From Paucihalobacter ruber (GTDB taxonomy: Bacteria > Bacteroidota > Bacteroidia > Flavobacteriales > Flavobacteriaceae): a stretch of DNA of 64,000 bases. Positions 45,939 through 54,787 of the stretch are shown piece after piece. Positions within the stretch are counted from its first letter, which is position 1, and the number at the start of each line of letters is the position of its first letter. Below the pieces are notes generated by a model that saw only the letters and a list, made by a program, of their open reading frames with translations, had not been told where the DNA came from and did no database searches. Where the stretch lies: NCBI RefSeq assembly GCF_006494535.1, contig NZ_VHIQ01000001.1:124001-188000 (forward strand), read 5' to 3'. Made by a program: the position numbers and the translations under genes.

Positions 45939-47895
45939 ATTGTATTAAAATCTTTTTAATAACAGACGAGCCCTGACTCGATAGCCTAATTAAGTACATT
46001 CCTGAGGACAAATCTAAATTAATAGTACTGTCATTAGAAATTTGTTCAGTTTTGAGTTGTCTGCCTTCAAGCGTTAACACTGTAATTTCAGTTTCGGCTG
46101 TAATTCCTTTAATTTCTAAATAATCTTTTGCCGGGTTTGGATAGATGTTTAAGGTACTAAAACTGCTATCTGAAATACTTAATTCCTGATTCCAAACTTC
46201 ACCTACCTTATTTCCCCAGATGTACTCCACCAACTCTGGCAGATCTATAAATGGATTCCGATTGCGTTGCCATTCGTAAACAATATTGTTGCGGTTCATT
46301 TCAAAATCATCGGGAGCGTCGTTTCTATGCCATGTTAAAATGGTTTGTAAATCTCCCATTTGTCCAACCACTGACGGGAAACCATTTTCTATGGTTAAGC
46401 CGTTATATCTAATTTCCAAATAAAGAACGCCTCTTGCAACATCTCCTTTAAATCCGCCTAAGGTGCCGCTTGGACCATTATATTGACCATAATGCTGATT
46501 ACCGCGACTACTATTTTCAGCAGCATCAACAGCGCGCAAGGCATGAGCATCTGAATTGCCATGTCTTAAAGAGTCGGCATTGGTCATCCAGAAAAACTCG
46601 ATACCATCGGCAATTTCATCGTCTTCAATGCTATTAAAACCGCCCAATGATCTTGGAAAGGTATGTTCTCTATTCCATTTACCAACGCCACTTGAGCCGG
46701 TTTGAAAATCTAATTTGGGCTTACCTTGCTCGGTATATACCAGCCAGACCTCATTACTGTTAAGAGGATTTTGGTCGGCTGCTTTTAAAATATCAATCAC
46801 ATCGGCGTAACTGTGAATTCTTACTGTATTTTGATCGGCAATGATGTCTTTCAAAGCCTGACGTAGATCTTCGCCGGCAAGTCCGTTTAATGATTCGTAA
46901 TAGCCTTCCGGCTGTGCACTTTCAACAATACCATACGTAGGATTAATTGGTGTACCCCATGGCGCCACTGTAAAATCGTTATCTACAATTCTAACCTCAA
47001 TTGCTCCATTGTTAGGTATGTATGGTTCTTGCAGATTTAAAAATCTGATGAGGGCTACCTCATCACCTTCATCTAAATCATCGTCAATTATTGTAATGGT
47101 TGAAGACACTGTAGTTTGCCCATTAGGAATGGTAAGTGTGGTGTTTCCTGTAAAGTCAGATTCATTAAAACCTTGGTTATTCAAAGAGAATTCAAAGGTG
47201 AAATCTTCACTTACCGGGAAATCGGCTGTGAAAGTAATATCAAATGTATCGCCTTCATTATAGGTTGTTTGAGGAACTGAAATTGAAATACCATTAAAAA
47301 CAATACCGCTACCATCATTATTTTGTCTTGGAGTTGGTGTTGTAGCCTCATAAAACACATTTCCTTCGCCATCAACAAAACGTTGAATTGAATTGGTATT
47401 ATTATTTGGACCTTCGTTAATTTGCTCATCTAATCCCAACAATTCAAGTAAACCGGTTGCAATAGGATCATTAGTTCCATAAACCAATGCATCTACTAAA
47501 TTTTCTTGTGTTGCAAGGGTTTCTCCAGGAAAATCATCGATACTCGCTTGGTAAATGGCCACGGCATCTTCGCCATTTTGTATAACACTTACAGGAATGA
47601 TATACTGCGGAAAAGGCACCACTGTGGTACTTCCTATTAATAACAAACCATTACCGTCAGTTACGTAACCGGCCAAATCTAACGCCAGATAACTGCGATT
47701 CCCTCCTGAAGAAGATCCATTAAAAAACACAACTATGTAACCGTCTAGTGGAAAATTGGGTGTTTCTGACTTTAATTCTAAAAATTCTTTATCGTCTACT
47801 CCGGGCGTATCACTATCTAATTCATTTATTACTAAAACTTGAGCAAACATAAAACTACCTAAGAAAAAGGCAGCACAAGACAAAAGATACTTCAT
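45937..47895 (-). CDS. Exported endonuclease I with lamin-tail, Calx-beta and T9SS domains
   Basis: A 652-residue secreted nuclease: signal peptide (1-18), lamin-tail-like domain (about 20-165, VINELDSDTPGVDDKEFLEL), Calx-beta domain (about 195-310, ISVPQTTYNEGDTFDITFTA), endonuclease I domain (about 330-560; GKWNREHTFPRSLGG, with the NREH active-site motif, and SDAHALRAVD), and the T9SS sorting domain (about 575-652, LNIYPNPAKDYLEI, ending KKILIQ). It should leave the cell through the type IX system, attached to the surface or released, and degrade DNA. It is monocistronic. Confidence 0.93.
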   Translation of the reverse strand: MKYLLSCAAFFLGSFMFAQVLVINELDSDTPGVDDKEFLELKSETPNFPLDGYIVVFFNGSSSGGNRSYLALDLAGYVTDGNGLLLIGSTTVVPFPQYIIPVSVIQNGEDAVAIYQASIDDFPGETLATQENLVDALVYGTNDPIATGLLELLGLDEQINEGPNNNTNSIQRFVDGEGNVFYEATTPTPRQNNDGSGIVFNGISISVPQTTYNEGDTFDITFTADFPVSEDFTFEFSLNNQGFNESDFTGNTTLTIPNGQTTVSSTITIIDDDLDEGDEVALIRFLNLQEPYIPNNGAIEVRIVDNDFTVAPWGTPINPTYGIVESAQPEGYYESLNGLAGEDLRQALKDIIADQNTVRIHSYADVIDILKAADQNPLNSNEVWLVYTEQGKPKLDFQTGSSGVGKWNREHTFPRSLGGFNSIEDDEIADGIEFFWMTNADSLRHGNSDAHALRAVDAAENSSRGNQHYGQYNGPSGTLGGFKGDVARGVLYLEIRYNGLTIENGFPSVVGQMGDLQTILTWHRNDAPDDFEMNRNNIVYEWQRNRNPFIDLPELVEYIWGNKVGEVWNQELSISDSSFSTLNIYPNPAKDYLEIKGITAETEITVLTLEGRQLKTEQISNDSTINLDLSSGMYLIRLSSQGSSVIKKILIQ

Positions 47896-48495
47896 AAGAT
47901 ACTATTAATTTTTAGGGAGTGCCATTAATGTGAATGCAAGCATTCTAAACAAACAGCAATGCAAATATAGAAATTGTAGACTCTTTGAGCTATTTTAAAA
48001 TATTACCAAATAGTTAGTAAAGTCTAAGCCTCTACTAAACAGGAAACTCGATTAAAAAAATTTAGCACAAAAAGATAAACAGTCTTTAAATAGTCTTTTT
48101 CATGATAAAAAGTCCCTTGAATTTTAAAAATGACACAAAAAACACCCTTCAAAAGTTATATTTACAAACCATTAATAGTTATATAAATTACATTATACAA
48201 CTATTAATAAGGCAAAGTATAAAAGATTAAAACAGTTATCCTTAATTTACTTATATGTTTAAATTCAATTTCATAATTTTCTATATTTTGATTTGGAAGC
48301 AAAAACAAAAATCTAATATCTTCAAAATTCAATAAAAAAAGTAAAGCCATTAACTCCACAAAATCTGTAATTATGATCACACTTGTTTCTATGTTTGTAA
48401 CAGTTGTTTTTGCTGTTGTTTTTTAAAAAAAGTGAAGTAAGACTTAGTTCTAGAATAAGTTTTACTACTTTTAAACAACATAACCAATTATAGAA
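47896..48495. other. 600-bp gap with one tiny ORF
   Basis: No gene of ordinary length was found on either strand. The only item is a 17-codon hydrophobic frame at 48373-48426. The rest is AT-rich and holds no convincing hairpin with a T-run. Confidence 0.6.
48373..48426 (+). CDS. Possible 17-residue hydrophobic peptide
   Basis: MITLVSMFVTVVFAVVF is entirely hydrophobic with a single membrane-length segment. It would be a very small membrane peptide if translated. No family is known to me, and no -7 box was found directly upstream. Weak evidence. Confidence 0.15.
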   Translation: MITLVSMFVTVVFAVVF

Positions 48496-48648
48496 ATGAG
48501 TAAGGCAATTTTCAAGATTTTGGCAAAGGTTAATAAAGCGCTACTGCCAAGTTACACAAAACAGCAGTTAGACCTTGCTAAGGCAAAAAAATGGCAATTG
48601 GCCATAATTGGCTGGCGTTATTATGTCACTAAAAATGCCTTAGATTGA
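48496..48648 (+). CDS. Small basic protein (50 residues), conserved-looking
   Basis: The 50 residues are basic and helical (SKAIFKILAKVNKALLPSYT, with AKKWQLAIIGWRYYVTKNAL near the end). I recall similar short flavobacterial proteins, sometimes misnamed as SsrA-binding protein, but it lacks an SmpB fold. It stands 38 bp before the next gene. Function is unknown. Confidence 0.55.
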   Translation: MSKAIFKILAKVNKALLPSYTKQQLDLAKAKKWQLAIIGWRYYVTKNALD

Positions 48649-48685
48649 AAATGTGTAACTTTAGCACTACCTAAAAAGCAAACAA

Positions 48686-49660
48686 TTGAAAAATTTATCG
48701 ACAGTAGTTTTAATTTTAATAACGGTTATAAGTTATTCACAAACCCAAATTGTTGATTTAGATACCAAAGCACCGGTATCGTTTGCCACAGTCATATTTG
48801 GTAATGGTCAAGGTCTCTTTGCAGATGATGAAGGGATGTTTGTTTTTAATGAAAAACTCTATCCCGGCGTTGACAGTTTAACCTTTTCTGCCTTAGGATA
48901 TTCAAAACTAAAAATAGCTTCGAAAGAACTTACCGAGACTATCTTTCTAAAAGCCGAAATAGCCGCATTAGACGAAATTGTATTAACAGCCAACACTAAT
49001 AAACCATTTAAAAAAGAAAACATTAAGCCTGTTCTAGATAGCGATTATTACAATTGCTGGTTACCAACAATAGAATCTGAAATAGCGGTGTTATTTGAAT
49101 TTAACGATCAAAAAATCCGTAAACTAACGACGGTTTCATTCCCTATTACACCGGAGTCTGTTGATTGGAGTAAACGCAACAAACCCAATGCCGAGAAATA
49201 CACGTTTTCAACTTTGTTTAAAGTAAAGTGTTACGAAAACCGCAATGGTAAACCCGGTAAAGAATTGATCAACAAAAATCTGGTATTTATTGCCACCGAA
49301 AAAGACGGTAACGCGTACGAATTTGATGTGAGTAAACACAACATTTTTATCCCAAAAAACGGCATTTTTATATCGCTACAGGTTCTGGGTTATACCGATA
49401 AAAACGGTAAACTACTGCCAAATAAAAAATACAAAGAAATTAAATCGAATAACGAAATTATTTACATACCTACCAATTTTAGGCCCTTATTACCGTTTAC
49501 CAATGAAATTGATGGTTATCGTACCTTTGTAAGACGCATTTTTATCGCCGATAATGAATGGGTGATTTTTAAAAAAGGCAGTGGCATGACCTCTAGTCTT
49601 TTAGATAAAAACCTTAACAATTACGGTATTGGAATCAGTTATAACACCTATAAAGAATGA
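48686..49660 (+). CDS. Exported CarboxypepD-regulatory-like domain protein
   Basis: A 324-residue protein with a TTG start and a signal peptide (MKNLSTVVLILITVISYSQ), followed by a CarboxypepD-reg-like beta-sandwich (about 20-95, VDLDTKAPVSFATVIFGNGQ) and a longer C-terminal domain I cannot assign. TTG is the only start that keeps the signal peptide. Its stop overlaps the next gene by 4 bp (ATGA), so the two are coupled. Confidence 0.8.
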   Translation: MKNLSTVVLILITVISYSQTQIVDLDTKAPVSFATVIFGNGQGLFADDEGMFVFNEKLYPGVDSLTFSALGYSKLKIASKELTETIFLKAEIAALDEIVLTANTNKPFKKENIKPVLDSDYYNCWLPTIESEIAVLFEFNDQKIRKLTTVSFPITPESVDWSKRNKPNAEKYTFSTLFKVKCYENRNGKPGKELINKNLVFIATEKDGNAYEFDVSKHNIFIPKNGIFISLQVLGYTDKNGKLLPNKKYKEIKSNNEIIYIPTNFRPLLPFTNEIDGYRTFVRRIFIADNEWVIFKKGSGMTSSLLDKNLNNYGIGISYNTYKE

Positions 49661-50010
49661 ACCAACCCTGGCACTATTATCTAATGGCTGTAATGTACAT
49701 TTTTGCAGGCATTATGCATTTTATCAAACCTAAAATTTATATGCGTGTCATGCCGAGATTTTTGCCTGCGCACAAACAATTAGTTTACTACAGTGGTATT
49801 GCCGAAATTATTGTGGGTGCAGCTCTATTTATTCCAGATCTAGCAAGTTCTGCCATTTACGGCATTGTTGTCATGTTATTGGTTTTTATGCTAGTACACG
49901 TCAATATGATATTCGATAAAAAAGCCGCAGCAGGCATACCATTTTGGATTCTGATTTTAAGAATACCGCTTCAATTTGGACTGATGTTTTGGGCGTATCA
50001 ATATTTGTAA
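49657..50010 (+). CDS. DoxX-like inner-membrane protein
   Basis: A 117-residue protein with four membrane helices (about 5-20, 43-60, 65-85, 95-115) and the DoxX-type start YYLMAVMYIFAGIMHFIKP. It overlaps the preceding gene by 4 bp. The function of DoxX-like proteins in flavobacteria is unknown; redox partners are proposed elsewhere. Confidence 0.82.
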   Translation: MNQPWHYYLMAVMYIFAGIMHFIKPKIYMRVMPRFLPAHKQLVYYSGIAEIIVGAALFIPDLASSAIYGIVVMLLVFMLVHVNMIFDKKAAAGIPFWILILRIPLQFGLMFWAYQYL

Positions 50011-50017
50011 AACGACT

Positions 50018-50701
50018 TCACTCCACCGGAAAATCAAAATACGTTTCAGGAAAAGGCTCGTTTCTTAAGGTAAAGTGCCACCACTCCATTGGATAATTTC
50101 TAAACCCAAAACGCTTCATCGCTTCTTGTAATATCTGGCGATTTTTAATTTGAGAATTGGTAAGATTTAAATAATTAACACCTGAAGCCTCTCCAAAAAA
50201 ATCGAAAATGGTTCCCATATCAATCAATTCGCCTGTATTGCCGTTAATAAGACCTAAATCTAAAGTACTACCACGGCTATGCCCCGATTTCGAGGCAATA
50301 TAGCCATCCCTAAACAAATACTGTTTTTCAACCTCAGGATAAAAAACACTTTTCATTAAGGTATCATTTAAGTCATTGGCCCAGCGCACAAAATGGTCTA
50401 CCGCAGCTTGTGGTCTGTAGCCGTCAAACACTATCAAACATAAATTTTGAGACTGTAAATAGCTTTGAACCTTTGCCAAAGCGATGGCAGTTTCTCGAGT
50501 TAAAATTAGTTTATTAGCCCGATAGCCGTCAATGGTATCGCCTACAAAATTATAATGACTGTAATAACTAAGCTTTACTCCAATATCCGGAATGATGTCT
50601 TCTACATACACAAAACCATCTGGTAGTTGCGCTTTCAATTGGCCCGAAAATAAAAGCGAACCAATGAAGAATATAAATAATTTATAACGGAACGAGAACA
50701 T
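50018..50701 (-). CDS. M15D D-alanyl-D-alanine dipeptidase (VanX-like), exported
   Basis: A 227-residue enzyme with a signal peptide (about 1-24). All zinc and catalytic residues are visible: SGHSRGSTLD with His141 and Asp148, and MEWWHF with Glu206 and His209; Arg96 in YRP also fits. It would cleave D-Ala-D-Ala in the periplasm. It need not confer resistance to vancomycin, as Gram-negative family members are used in peptidoglycan recycling. It is divergent to alkB. Confidence 0.9.
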   Translation of the reverse strand: MFSFRYKLFIFFIGSLLFSGQLKAQLPDGFVYVEDIIPDIGVKLSYYSHYNFVGDTIDGYRANKLILTRETAIALAKVQSYLQSQNLCLIVFDGYRPQAAVDHFVRWANDLNDTLMKSVFYPEVEKQYLFRDGYIASKSGHSRGSTLDLGLINGNTGELIDMGTIFDFFGEASGVNYLNLTNSQIKNRQILQEAMKRFGFRNYPMEWWHFTLRNEPFPETYFDFPVE

Positions 50702-50738
50702 TAAAAAGCTTTTAGCTAATTTAGTTAAAAATTAAACG

Positions 50739-51338
50739 ATGCGTTTATTCAATTCTGAAAAAATACAGATTAACCTCCCAAATGCCGAATTAATTTATTA
50801 TCCCGAATTTTTCAGCAGTAAAGAGGCCGACCACTATTTCAAAGAGCTTTTAAACCAAACCAACTGGCGGCAAGACGATATTAAAGTTTTCGGAAAAACC
50901 TATCAACAACCGAGATTAACGGCACTTTACGGCGATAGCGGGAAGCCTTACTCCTATTCGAACATAACAATGTATCCCGAAATTTTTACTGCAGATCTTA
51001 AAAATATTAAAACCTTAGTTGAAGAAGCAAGTCAGCATGAATTTAATACCGTATTGTTGAATTTATATCGCAACGGACAAGACAGCAATGGCTGGCATGC
51101 CGATAATGAAAAAGAATTGGGTAAAAATCCGCTCATAGCCTCGGTGAGTTTTGGTGCCACCAGACCGTTTCATTTTAAACATAGGAAGATTAAGACCGAA
51201 AGACATCAACTTATATTAAACCACGGAAGCTTACTTATCATGAAAGGTGAAATGCAACACCATTGGTTGCACCAAATTGCTAAGACTAAAAAACCAATAG
51301 CCCCCAGAATTAATTTAACCTTCAGGTGTATAAATTAG
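50739..51338 (+). CDS. AlkB-family alpha-ketoglutarate-dependent dioxygenase
   Basis: A 199-residue enzyme that repairs alkylated DNA or RNA, or demethylates other substrates. Iron ligands are His120 and Asp122 (GWHAD) and His178 (WLHQI); the 2-oxoglutarate arginines are in APRINLTFR (190 and 196). The nucleotide-recognition part has LNLYRNGQDSNG. A hairpin at 51340-51365 follows. It is probably AlkB-like in the ABH2/3 sense, but the substrate is unknown. Confidence 0.9.
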   Translation: MRLFNSEKIQINLPNAELIYYPEFFSSKEADHYFKELLNQTNWRQDDIKVFGKTYQQPRLTALYGDSGKPYSYSNITMYPEIFTADLKNIKTLVEEASQHEFNTVLLNLYRNGQDSNGWHADNEKELGKNPLIASVSFGATRPFHFKHRKIKTERHQLILNHGSLLIMKGEMQHHWLHQIAKTKKPIAPRINLTFRCIN

Positions 51339-51339
51339 A

Positions 51340-51365
51340 AAACCGAGGTCCCTCAACCTCGGTTT
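51340..51365 (+). terminator. Hairpin after the alkB-like gene
   Basis: AAACCGAGGT (51340-51349) pairs with ACCTCGGTTT (51356-51365), 10 bp, around CCCTCA. No T-run follows, so it is a weak or partial terminator. Confidence 0.6.
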
Positions 51366-51775
51366 CCCTTAATTTGCTTTATCGATGCAGTAGATTTAGG
51401 GTCTCTAATATCGTTTGCATGCGCAAATATTAATTAATTAATCCATTGAACTAAAAACTAAATTTTAGTACACATCAAAAGTAAAAATGTTTTTCAATTA
51501 TAACGATTAAAAACATATTTAATCGTTGTATTACACTATATTTTAACATTTAAAGATGAAATATTGCTTTTTATCGATGAAATGCATAGTAAATTTAATT
51601 TAAATTTGTCGACTTTAGAGTCGATGATAAGTCAAAATACATCCTTTGGATACTATTTAAGAAATAATTTATATATACATAAAGAAATAATTTTAACGAC
51701 ACTCGAAGTGTTATGAATTCTTTTAATTAAATTCGAAATGTATTTAAAAGCGCATAAAAACTAATTCCTTATTCT
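51366..51775. other. Gene-free stretch before the alpha/beta hydrolase gene
   Basis: About 410 bp with no ORF. It holds one small dyad, TCGACT-TTAG-AGTCGA, at 51609-51624, and a weaker one, ACACT-CGA-AGTGT, near 51700. No -7 box of the TAnnTTTG type was found close to 51776. Neither dyad has a clear role. Confidence 0.5.
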
Positions 51776-52711
51776 ATGAAAAAGTATTTAATTCTGCTCA
51801 TTTCAACTATTAGTTATTGTTCTTTAGCTCAAGAAAGTGAATTGATAAGTACCGACGTTTCAATTAACAAACACATTGATGGTACATTATTGGAATTGCC
51901 CGAGAGTAATCTTAATACTGTAGCCATTCTCATTGCAGGTTCAGGACCAACAGATCGCGATGGCAACCAGAATTTTTTAAAAACCAATTCGCTTAAATCC
52001 TTAGCCATTGCTCTAACGAAGCAGGGCATTTCGACCTTTAGATACGACAAGCGTATTGTAAAACAACTTCTAACCAACAATATAGACAAAGATATCATGT
52101 TTGATGATTTTGTAACAGATGCCGTTAGCGTTCTTGATTATTTTAAAAACCAAAATAGGTACAAGAACTTCGTAATAATCGGTCACAGTCAAGGCAGTTT
52201 GGTGGGGATGCTGGCTGCTCAACAAGGTGCTACAGGCTTTGTTTCTTTGGCCGGTGCCGGACAAGAAATTAGTGAAGTCATTACCGAACAAATCACTAAA
52301 ACCGCACCTATGTTTGCCGAAGACACCAAACGCGTTTTTGATATTATGAAAACAGGTCAAACCACAACCGATTATCCGCCTGCCTTATTCTCAATTTTCA
52401 ATCAGGAAATTCAACACTTTATCATGAATTGGATGCAATACAATCCGGCAGAAGAAATTAAAAAACTCAACATACCAATCTTAATTGTAAACGGCACAAA
52501 AGATTTGCAGGTTTCGGTTGAAGAAGCACAGCTGTTAAAAGATGCGGCTCCAGACTCACAACTTAACATCATTGAAAACATGAACCATGTGCTGTTCACC
52601 ATTGAAGGTGACGACCTCGAAAACTCAAAGTCTTATAATGAACCCTACCGAAAAGTTAATCAAGTACTTATTGATGCCGTAAGCAACTTTATATTAAACC
52701 TTACCAAATAA
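51776..52711 (+). CDS. Exported alpha/beta hydrolase
   Basis: A 311-residue serine hydrolase with a signal peptide (about 1-18, ending SLAQ). Nucleophile Ser138 in GHSQGS, the acid in ILIVNGTKDLQVSV and His in ENMNHVLF form the triad. It resembles acyl- or carboxylesterases of the family around Bacteroidota; the substrate is unknown. The terminator at 52711 follows directly after the stop codon. Confidence 0.85.
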   Translation: MKKYLILLISTISYCSLAQESELISTDVSINKHIDGTLLELPESNLNTVAILIAGSGPTDRDGNQNFLKTNSLKSLAIALTKQGISTFRYDKRIVKQLLTNNIDKDIMFDDFVTDAVSVLDYFKNQNRYKNFVIIGHSQGSLVGMLAAQQGATGFVSLAGAGQEISEVITEQITKTAPMFAEDTKRVFDIMKTGQTTTDYPPALFSIFNQEIQHFIMNWMQYNPAEEIKKLNIPILIVNGTKDLQVSVEEAQLLKDAAPDSQLNIIENMNHVLFTIEGDDLENSKSYNEPYRKVNQVLIDAVSNFILNLTK

Positions 52712-52739
52712 AAAAAGCACCGCCGAAACGGTGCCTTTT
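52711..52739 (+). terminator. Terminator after the hydrolase gene
   Basis: GCACCG (52717-52722) pairs with CGGTGC (52729-52734) around CCGAAA, flanked by AAAAAA and CTTTT, so the stem can extend. The 5' flank overlaps the last base of the stop codon. Confidence 0.8.
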
Positions 52740-53028
52740 ACTAACCAACCAACTAAACATGAAAGTTGTATTATTTTCAGAATACAACCATGTTATTTAT
52801 ATCAATTAAATATCAAATCTTGTGCCATAATTTATTTTTATAGCATAATAAAAAGTTAATTTCTAGCTTATTCAAGTCTTTAAACCATAAATAATGAGGT
52901 TTTAAAAACTTTAAAACAACAGAACACCTCTATAAACTTTTATTTCTCATACTATTTGTAAATATAATTTATTTTTATATCTTTATGATATCATTTTAAT
53001 ACTATTACTAAATTTAAACTTCAACCTA

Positions 53029-53889
53029 ATGAAAGAAGAAAAAATTATTGAACCCGCCAATGGTTATTTAATGCTATTTGTATTTTTAACCATGTTTTTT
53101 GGAAGTATTGCATTAATTGTAGCTTTCCGTCACCCATTAATTGTATTAATAATAGTAGCCTCTCTTATCATGGCCTTTGGCTTTGTAATGGTACAACCTA
53201 ACGGCTCCCGAGTTCTATTGCTATTTGGCGAATACATCGGTACTATTAAAAAGAATGGATTTTATTGGGTAAATCCGTTTTATACTAAACAGAAAATTTC
53301 GCTAAGAGCAAGTAATTTTGATAGTGAAAGGTTAAAGGTAAACGACAAACTAGGCAACCCTGTAATGATTAGTACTATTTTAGTTTGGCGCGTTACCAAC
53401 ACCTACAAAGCAGCCTTTGACGTTGACAACTACGAAAACTTTGTACGCGTTCAAACCGATGCCGCAGTTAGAAAATTAGCCAGCATGTATCCTTATGATA
53501 ATTTTGCCGACGAAGGCCACGACGAAGACATCACCTTACGTTCAAGCGTTAACGAAGTTAGTGAAGCTTTAGAAAAAGAAATAGAAGAACGTCTTCTAAT
53601 TGCCGGCATTGAAGTGCTGGAAGCCAGAATTGGTTACTTGGCATACGCTCAGGAAATTGCAAACGCCATGCTCAAAAGACAACAAGCTACCGCCATAGTT
53701 GCCGCACGTCATAAAATAGTTGAAGGCGCCGTAAGTATGGTTGAAATGGCTATTGATCAACTGAGTAAAAAAAATGTAGTAGACTTAGATGATGAACGCA
53801 AAGCTGCCATGGTAAGCAACTTAATGGTAGTGCTTTGTGGCGATAAAGAAGCAGCACCTGTTGTGAATACAGGAACTTTAAATCATTAA
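53029..53889 (+). CDS. SPFH (band 7) domain membrane protein
   Basis: A 286-residue protein with an N-terminal pair of membrane segments (about 13-35 and 37-55), an SPFH domain (about 60-215: LLLFGEYIGTIKKNGFYWV, then LRASNFDSERLKVNDKLG) and a C-terminal helical part (about 215-270: MLKRQQATAIVAARHKIVEG). Band-7 proteins form ring scaffolds in the inner membrane and interact with partner proteins. Followed in the same direction by DUF4177, DUF1648 and Arc-like genes, the last three in TAATG overlap. The grouping suggests a membrane complex with its own regulator. Confidence 0.9.
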   Translation: MKEEKIIEPANGYLMLFVFLTMFFGSIALIVAFRHPLIVLIIVASLIMAFGFVMVQPNGSRVLLLFGEYIGTIKKNGFYWVNPFYTKQKISLRASNFDSERLKVNDKLGNPVMISTILVWRVTNTYKAAFDVDNYENFVRVQTDAAVRKLASMYPYDNFADEGHDEDITLRSSVNEVSEALEKEIEERLLIAGIEVLEARIGYLAYAQEIANAMLKRQQATAIVAARHKIVEGAVSMVEMAIDQLSKKNVVDLDDERKAAMVSNLMVVLCGDKEAAPVVNTGTLNH

Positions 53890-53893
53890 TTTA

Positions 53894-54052
53894 ATGAAAG
53901 AATATAAAACCATTTCACCAAACTTGGGTATTACTAAAAGAGCACAAAAACTTGAGGATTTACTCAATCAATATGCCCGAGAAGGTTGGCAGTTAAAATA
54001 TATTAATCAAGCACAGAGCCTGATTATTTTTGAAAGAGAAAAAAACAGATAA
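53894..54052 (+). CDS. DUF4177 small protein
   Basis: A 52-residue protein with KEYKTISPNLGITKRAQKLE and the typical REGWQLKYINQAQSLIIFERE ending, the pattern of DUF4177. It starts 4 bp after the SPFH stop codon and its stop overlaps the next ATG as TAATG, so it is translationally coupled to the DUF1648 gene. Function is unknown. Confidence 0.8.
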   Translation: MKEYKTISPNLGITKRAQKLEDLLNQYAREGWQLKYINQAQSLIIFEREKNR

Positions 54053-54564
54053 TGTACAACGACAGACCCAAAATAAAAGTCCCATATGAGTCTGTAGATT
54101 ACGTACTGGAACTTGCTTGTATAGCCTTATTAATTATGATGTGGGCTTATACTTTTGTAGAATATACCACTTTGCCTGATATTATTCCAACACACTTTAA
54201 CAGCGCGGGAATTGCTGATGATTACGGCAGTAAATCTACCATATTTATCATACCTGTCATAGGTAGTCTAGTGTATTTCTTGTTGTTTTTACTTAACCTT
54301 TATCCGCATATTCACAATTACAGCGTTAATATCACACCCGAAAATGCACTTAAAAATTACAGATTTAGCACCAGGTTTCTAAGAACTGTTAATGTATTAA
54401 TGTGTTTGCTATTTGCGTATATTACCTACACTATTGTAGAAAGTGCCACAGCAAGCCAAAATGACATTGGCACTTTTTTTCTACCTGTAGTTATTGGTAT
54501 CAGTGTGCTTTTACCGGTATCCGGATTATATTATCAAAATAAGATTAACAGAACCAAAAAATAA
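54052..54564 (+). CDS. DUF1648 integral membrane protein
   Basis: A 170-residue protein with four membrane segments and the DUF1648 mark TTLPDIIPTHFNSAGIADDY. DUF1648 domains occur in SdpI-like immunity proteins and in regulators, but the relatives are diverse and no SdpC-like toxin is near. It overlaps both neighbours as TAATG (54050 and 54562). Confidence 0.88.
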   Translation: MYNDRPKIKVPYESVDYVLELACIALLIMMWAYTFVEYTTLPDIIPTHFNSAGIADDYGSKSTIFIIPVIGSLVYFLLFLLNLYPHIHNYSVNITPENALKNYRFSTRFLRTVNVLMCLLFAYITYTIVESATASQNDIGTFFLPVVIGISVLLPVSGLYYQNKINRTKK

Positions 54565-54725
54565 TGTCTAAAAAGAAGGCCTTTGCGCTTAGGATAAATG
54601 AAGAATTATTAACTGCCGTCGAAAAATGGGCTGCAGACGAATTCCGTAGTACCAACGGACAAATTGAATGGATGCTTTCTGAATTTCTAAAAGAACATAA
54701 CCGACATCCAAAAAGTAAAAAGTGA
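54564..54725 (+). CDS. Arc-family ribbon-helix-helix DNA-binding protein
   Basis: A 53-residue protein. KKKAFALRINEELLTAVEKW and EFRSTNGQIEWMLSEFLKEH match the Arc RHH domain. It probably binds DNA as a dimer of dimers and could autoregulate the SPFH operon; no target can be named. Its stop lies in the hairpin at 54717-54744. It is coupled to the DUF1648 gene (TAATG). Confidence 0.88.
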   Translation: MSKKKAFALRINEELLTAVEKWAADEFRSTNGQIEWMLSEFLKEHNRHPKSKK

Positions 54726-54744
54726 CGAAGAAGTCACTTTTTTT
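54717..54744 (+). terminator. Terminator overlapping the end of the Arc-like gene
   Basis: AAAAAGTGAC pairs with GTCACTTTTT around GAAGAA; seven T in total. The TGA stop of the Arc-like gene is in the 5' arm. Confidence 0.88.
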
Positions 54745-54787
54745 ATGAACATTATTTTGGTATTTTGCAGTCCTAACCAACATCAAT

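Noticed and set aside
50018-50701. Vancomycin resistance locus
   Set aside because: Only a VanX-like dipeptidase is present, without vanH, vanA or the regulators; Gram-negative relatives serve peptidoglycan turnover.
54052-54564. SdpI-type immunity gene for a nearby toxin
   Set aside because: The DUF1648 domain is shared, but no SdpC-like toxin lies near, so only a distant resemblance is kept.
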